A stretch of DNA of 33,458 nucleotides from DAOUAE01 sp034433795. GTDB taxonomy: Bacteria > Chloroflexota > UBA6077 > FW602-bin22 > DAOUAE01. Made by a program: the position numbers and the translations under genes. Under the pieces are notes generated by a model. That model saw only the letters and a program-made list of their open reading frames with translations. It did no database searches and was not told where the DNA came from. The stretch lies in contig DAOUAE010000051.1 of the NCBI GenBank assembly GCA_034433795.1, positions 1 to 33,458 of the forward strand, in the 5' to 3' direction. This document shows positions 33,058 through 33,458 of the stretch, one piece after another; the first letter of the stretch is position 1; every line of letters begins with the position of its first letter.

Positions 33058-33111
33058 TGTCCTCCTCCGCCCCCACAGGATGCGACGGCCTCGTTACAAT
33101 CGGTGCACTGT

Positions 33112-33140
33112 ATGTTATCCTGCCCCGCTCGCGCTGTCAA
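33112..33140 (-). promoter_or_regulatory. Promoter of the ferredoxin gene
   Basis: On the minus strand, TTGACA (33140-33135), a 17-bp spacer and TAACAT (33117-33112). Predicted start is near 33105, giving a leader of about 48 nt. Confidence 0.7.
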
Positions 33141-33240
33141 GGCGACACGCGGCGGGAGACTCTCCCTGAGCCCAGAGGGCTTCCGAAGCAGGCGCTGACA
33201 CCCTCACCCTGGCCAGCGCCAGGCGGGCCACAATGGCCGT

Positions 33241-33334
33241 GGGTGGTGCAGACAGCAGACAGTCTGACGGGCGAGAGCCGCCCAAGGAGCTCAGCCAGGT
33301 GGTCAGCTGGCGGGAGGACGGAGACTCACCACCC
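33241..33334 (+). ncRNA. Candidate multi-stem structured RNA
   Basis: An 8-bp perfect stem (GGGTGGTG 33241-33248 with CACCACCC 33327-33334) encloses three smaller stems: CAGAC/GTCTG (33249-33253 with 33262-33266), GGC-GAGA-GCC (33270-33279, GNRA loop) and GCCAG/CTGGC (33294-33298 with 33307-33311). It matches no riboswitch, tRNA, SRP or tmRNA consensus I know. Chance pairing is quite possible in GC-rich DNA, so this is only a hypothesis. Confidence 0.2.
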
Positions 33335-33354
33335 GGTCCGAAACCACCCAGCCA

Positions 33355-33402
33355 GGCTTTCCCGATTCCCAACCCCTTAATACCTTGGGAATTGGGAAAG
33401 CC
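33355..33402. repeat. 18-bp near-perfect inverted repeat (large hairpin)
   Basis: GGCTTTCCCGATTCCCAA (33355-33372) and TTGGGAATTGGGAAAGCC (33385-33402) pair at 17 of 18 positions; the exception is a G-T, so all 18 pair in plus-strand RNA. The loop is CCCCTTAATACC. There is no T-tract on either side. Its AT-rich content stands out from the surroundings. It could be a palindromic mobile repeat (REP/MITE-like), a regulatory hairpin, or an RNA processing site. Confidence 0.85.
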
Positions 33403-33458
33403 AGCCCGTCTGCTTTGGTGCGCTGTGGGGAGCCGCCCGAGCCAGAGGCCCGCGAGTG

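Larger units (their letters stand above)
33141..33458. other. Noncoding region rich in inverted repeats
   Basis: No protein gene is recognised in these ~320 bases; the open frames present look like chance frames. Instead there are several inverted repeats: GGCGCTG/CAGCGCC (33191-33197 with 33214-33220), an alternative CCTGGC/GCCAGG (33208-33213 with 33218-33223) that is mutually exclusive with it, an 8-bp stem closing 33241-33334, and the large hairpin 33355-33402. It may be the leader of a gene beyond the window or a noncoding RNA. Confidence 0.4.

Noticed and set aside
33241..33334. Possible tRNA from the 8-bp acceptor-like stem
   Set aside because: No T-loop (GGTTCGAAT-like), D-loop or anticodon arm at the expected positions, and no CCA-like end.

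Overview
This window is GC-rich bacterial chromosome, densely packed with housekeeping and metabolic genes. No rRNA, tRNA, insertion sequence, prophage or CRISPR array was seen. The gene content fits a thermophilic bacterium, most likely Chloroflexota; this is an inference from family content, not a phylogeny. Supporting features are a Pro/Thr-rich lipoprotein with TolB-like repeats, a Thermus-like 7Fe ferredoxin, a GH57 branching enzyme, a bifunctional-nuclease (DUF151) protein, a family-5 uracil-DNA glycosylase and a homocysteine methyltransferase/MetF fusion. Seven transcription units carry a perfect TTGACA -35 box 17-18 bp from a TA-rich -10, which makes many promoters readable by eye.

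Layout: (1) 121-1200 minus: an SDR oxidoreductase followed by a small membrane protein. (2) 1430-3402 plus: a glutaredoxin-PDZ fusion and a TolB-like lipoprotein. (3) 3408-3842 minus: a four-helix membrane protein, divergent from hisI-hisG (4058-5262 plus). (4) 5382-9754 minus: metK-glyA-homocysteine methyltransferase/MetF behind a SAM-I riboswitch with a visible terminator and a plausible antiterminator. This is a self-regulated methionine/SAM and one-carbon operon. (5) 10040-13300 minus: DUF151 nuclease, zinc ribbon, GH57 branching enzyme and Dph6-like PP-loop ATPase in one unit. (6) 13578-16682 plus: an isolated full-length fliG with a cupin gene, then recF with a small unknown gene. (7) 16785-18120 minus: prs and an FmdB-type zinc ribbon. 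(8) 18198-25827 minus: the purine operon purQ-L-F-M-N-H, mostly with overlapping or nearly touching ends; purS is not visible.

(9) 26109-29819 plus: a surface-sugar module of sugar-nucleotide epimerase/dehydratase, DegT-type aminotransferase, hexapeptide acyltransferase and glycosyltransferase; the last part is visibly richer in A/T at wobble positions. (10) 29868-31494 minus: a beta-hydroxyacid dehydrogenase and a family-5 UDG. (11) 31646-32677 plus: a medium-chain dehydrogenase. (12) 32809-33057 minus: a 7Fe ferredoxin with a clear promoter and intrinsic terminator. (13) 33141-33458: about 320 bases without a recognisable gene but with several nested inverted repeats, including an 18-bp near-perfect hairpin.

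The functional thread is one-carbon and nucleotide metabolism: GlyA supplies methylene-THF to MetF, MetK consumes methionine, Prs makes PRPP for PurF and HisG, and PurN/PurH use formyl-THF. No clearly novel defence or mobile system was found. The best candidates for something undescribed are the structured 3' noncoding region, the isolated fliG-cupin pair, the glutaredoxin-PDZ fusion and the DUF151/zinc ribbon/GH57/Dph6-like operon.
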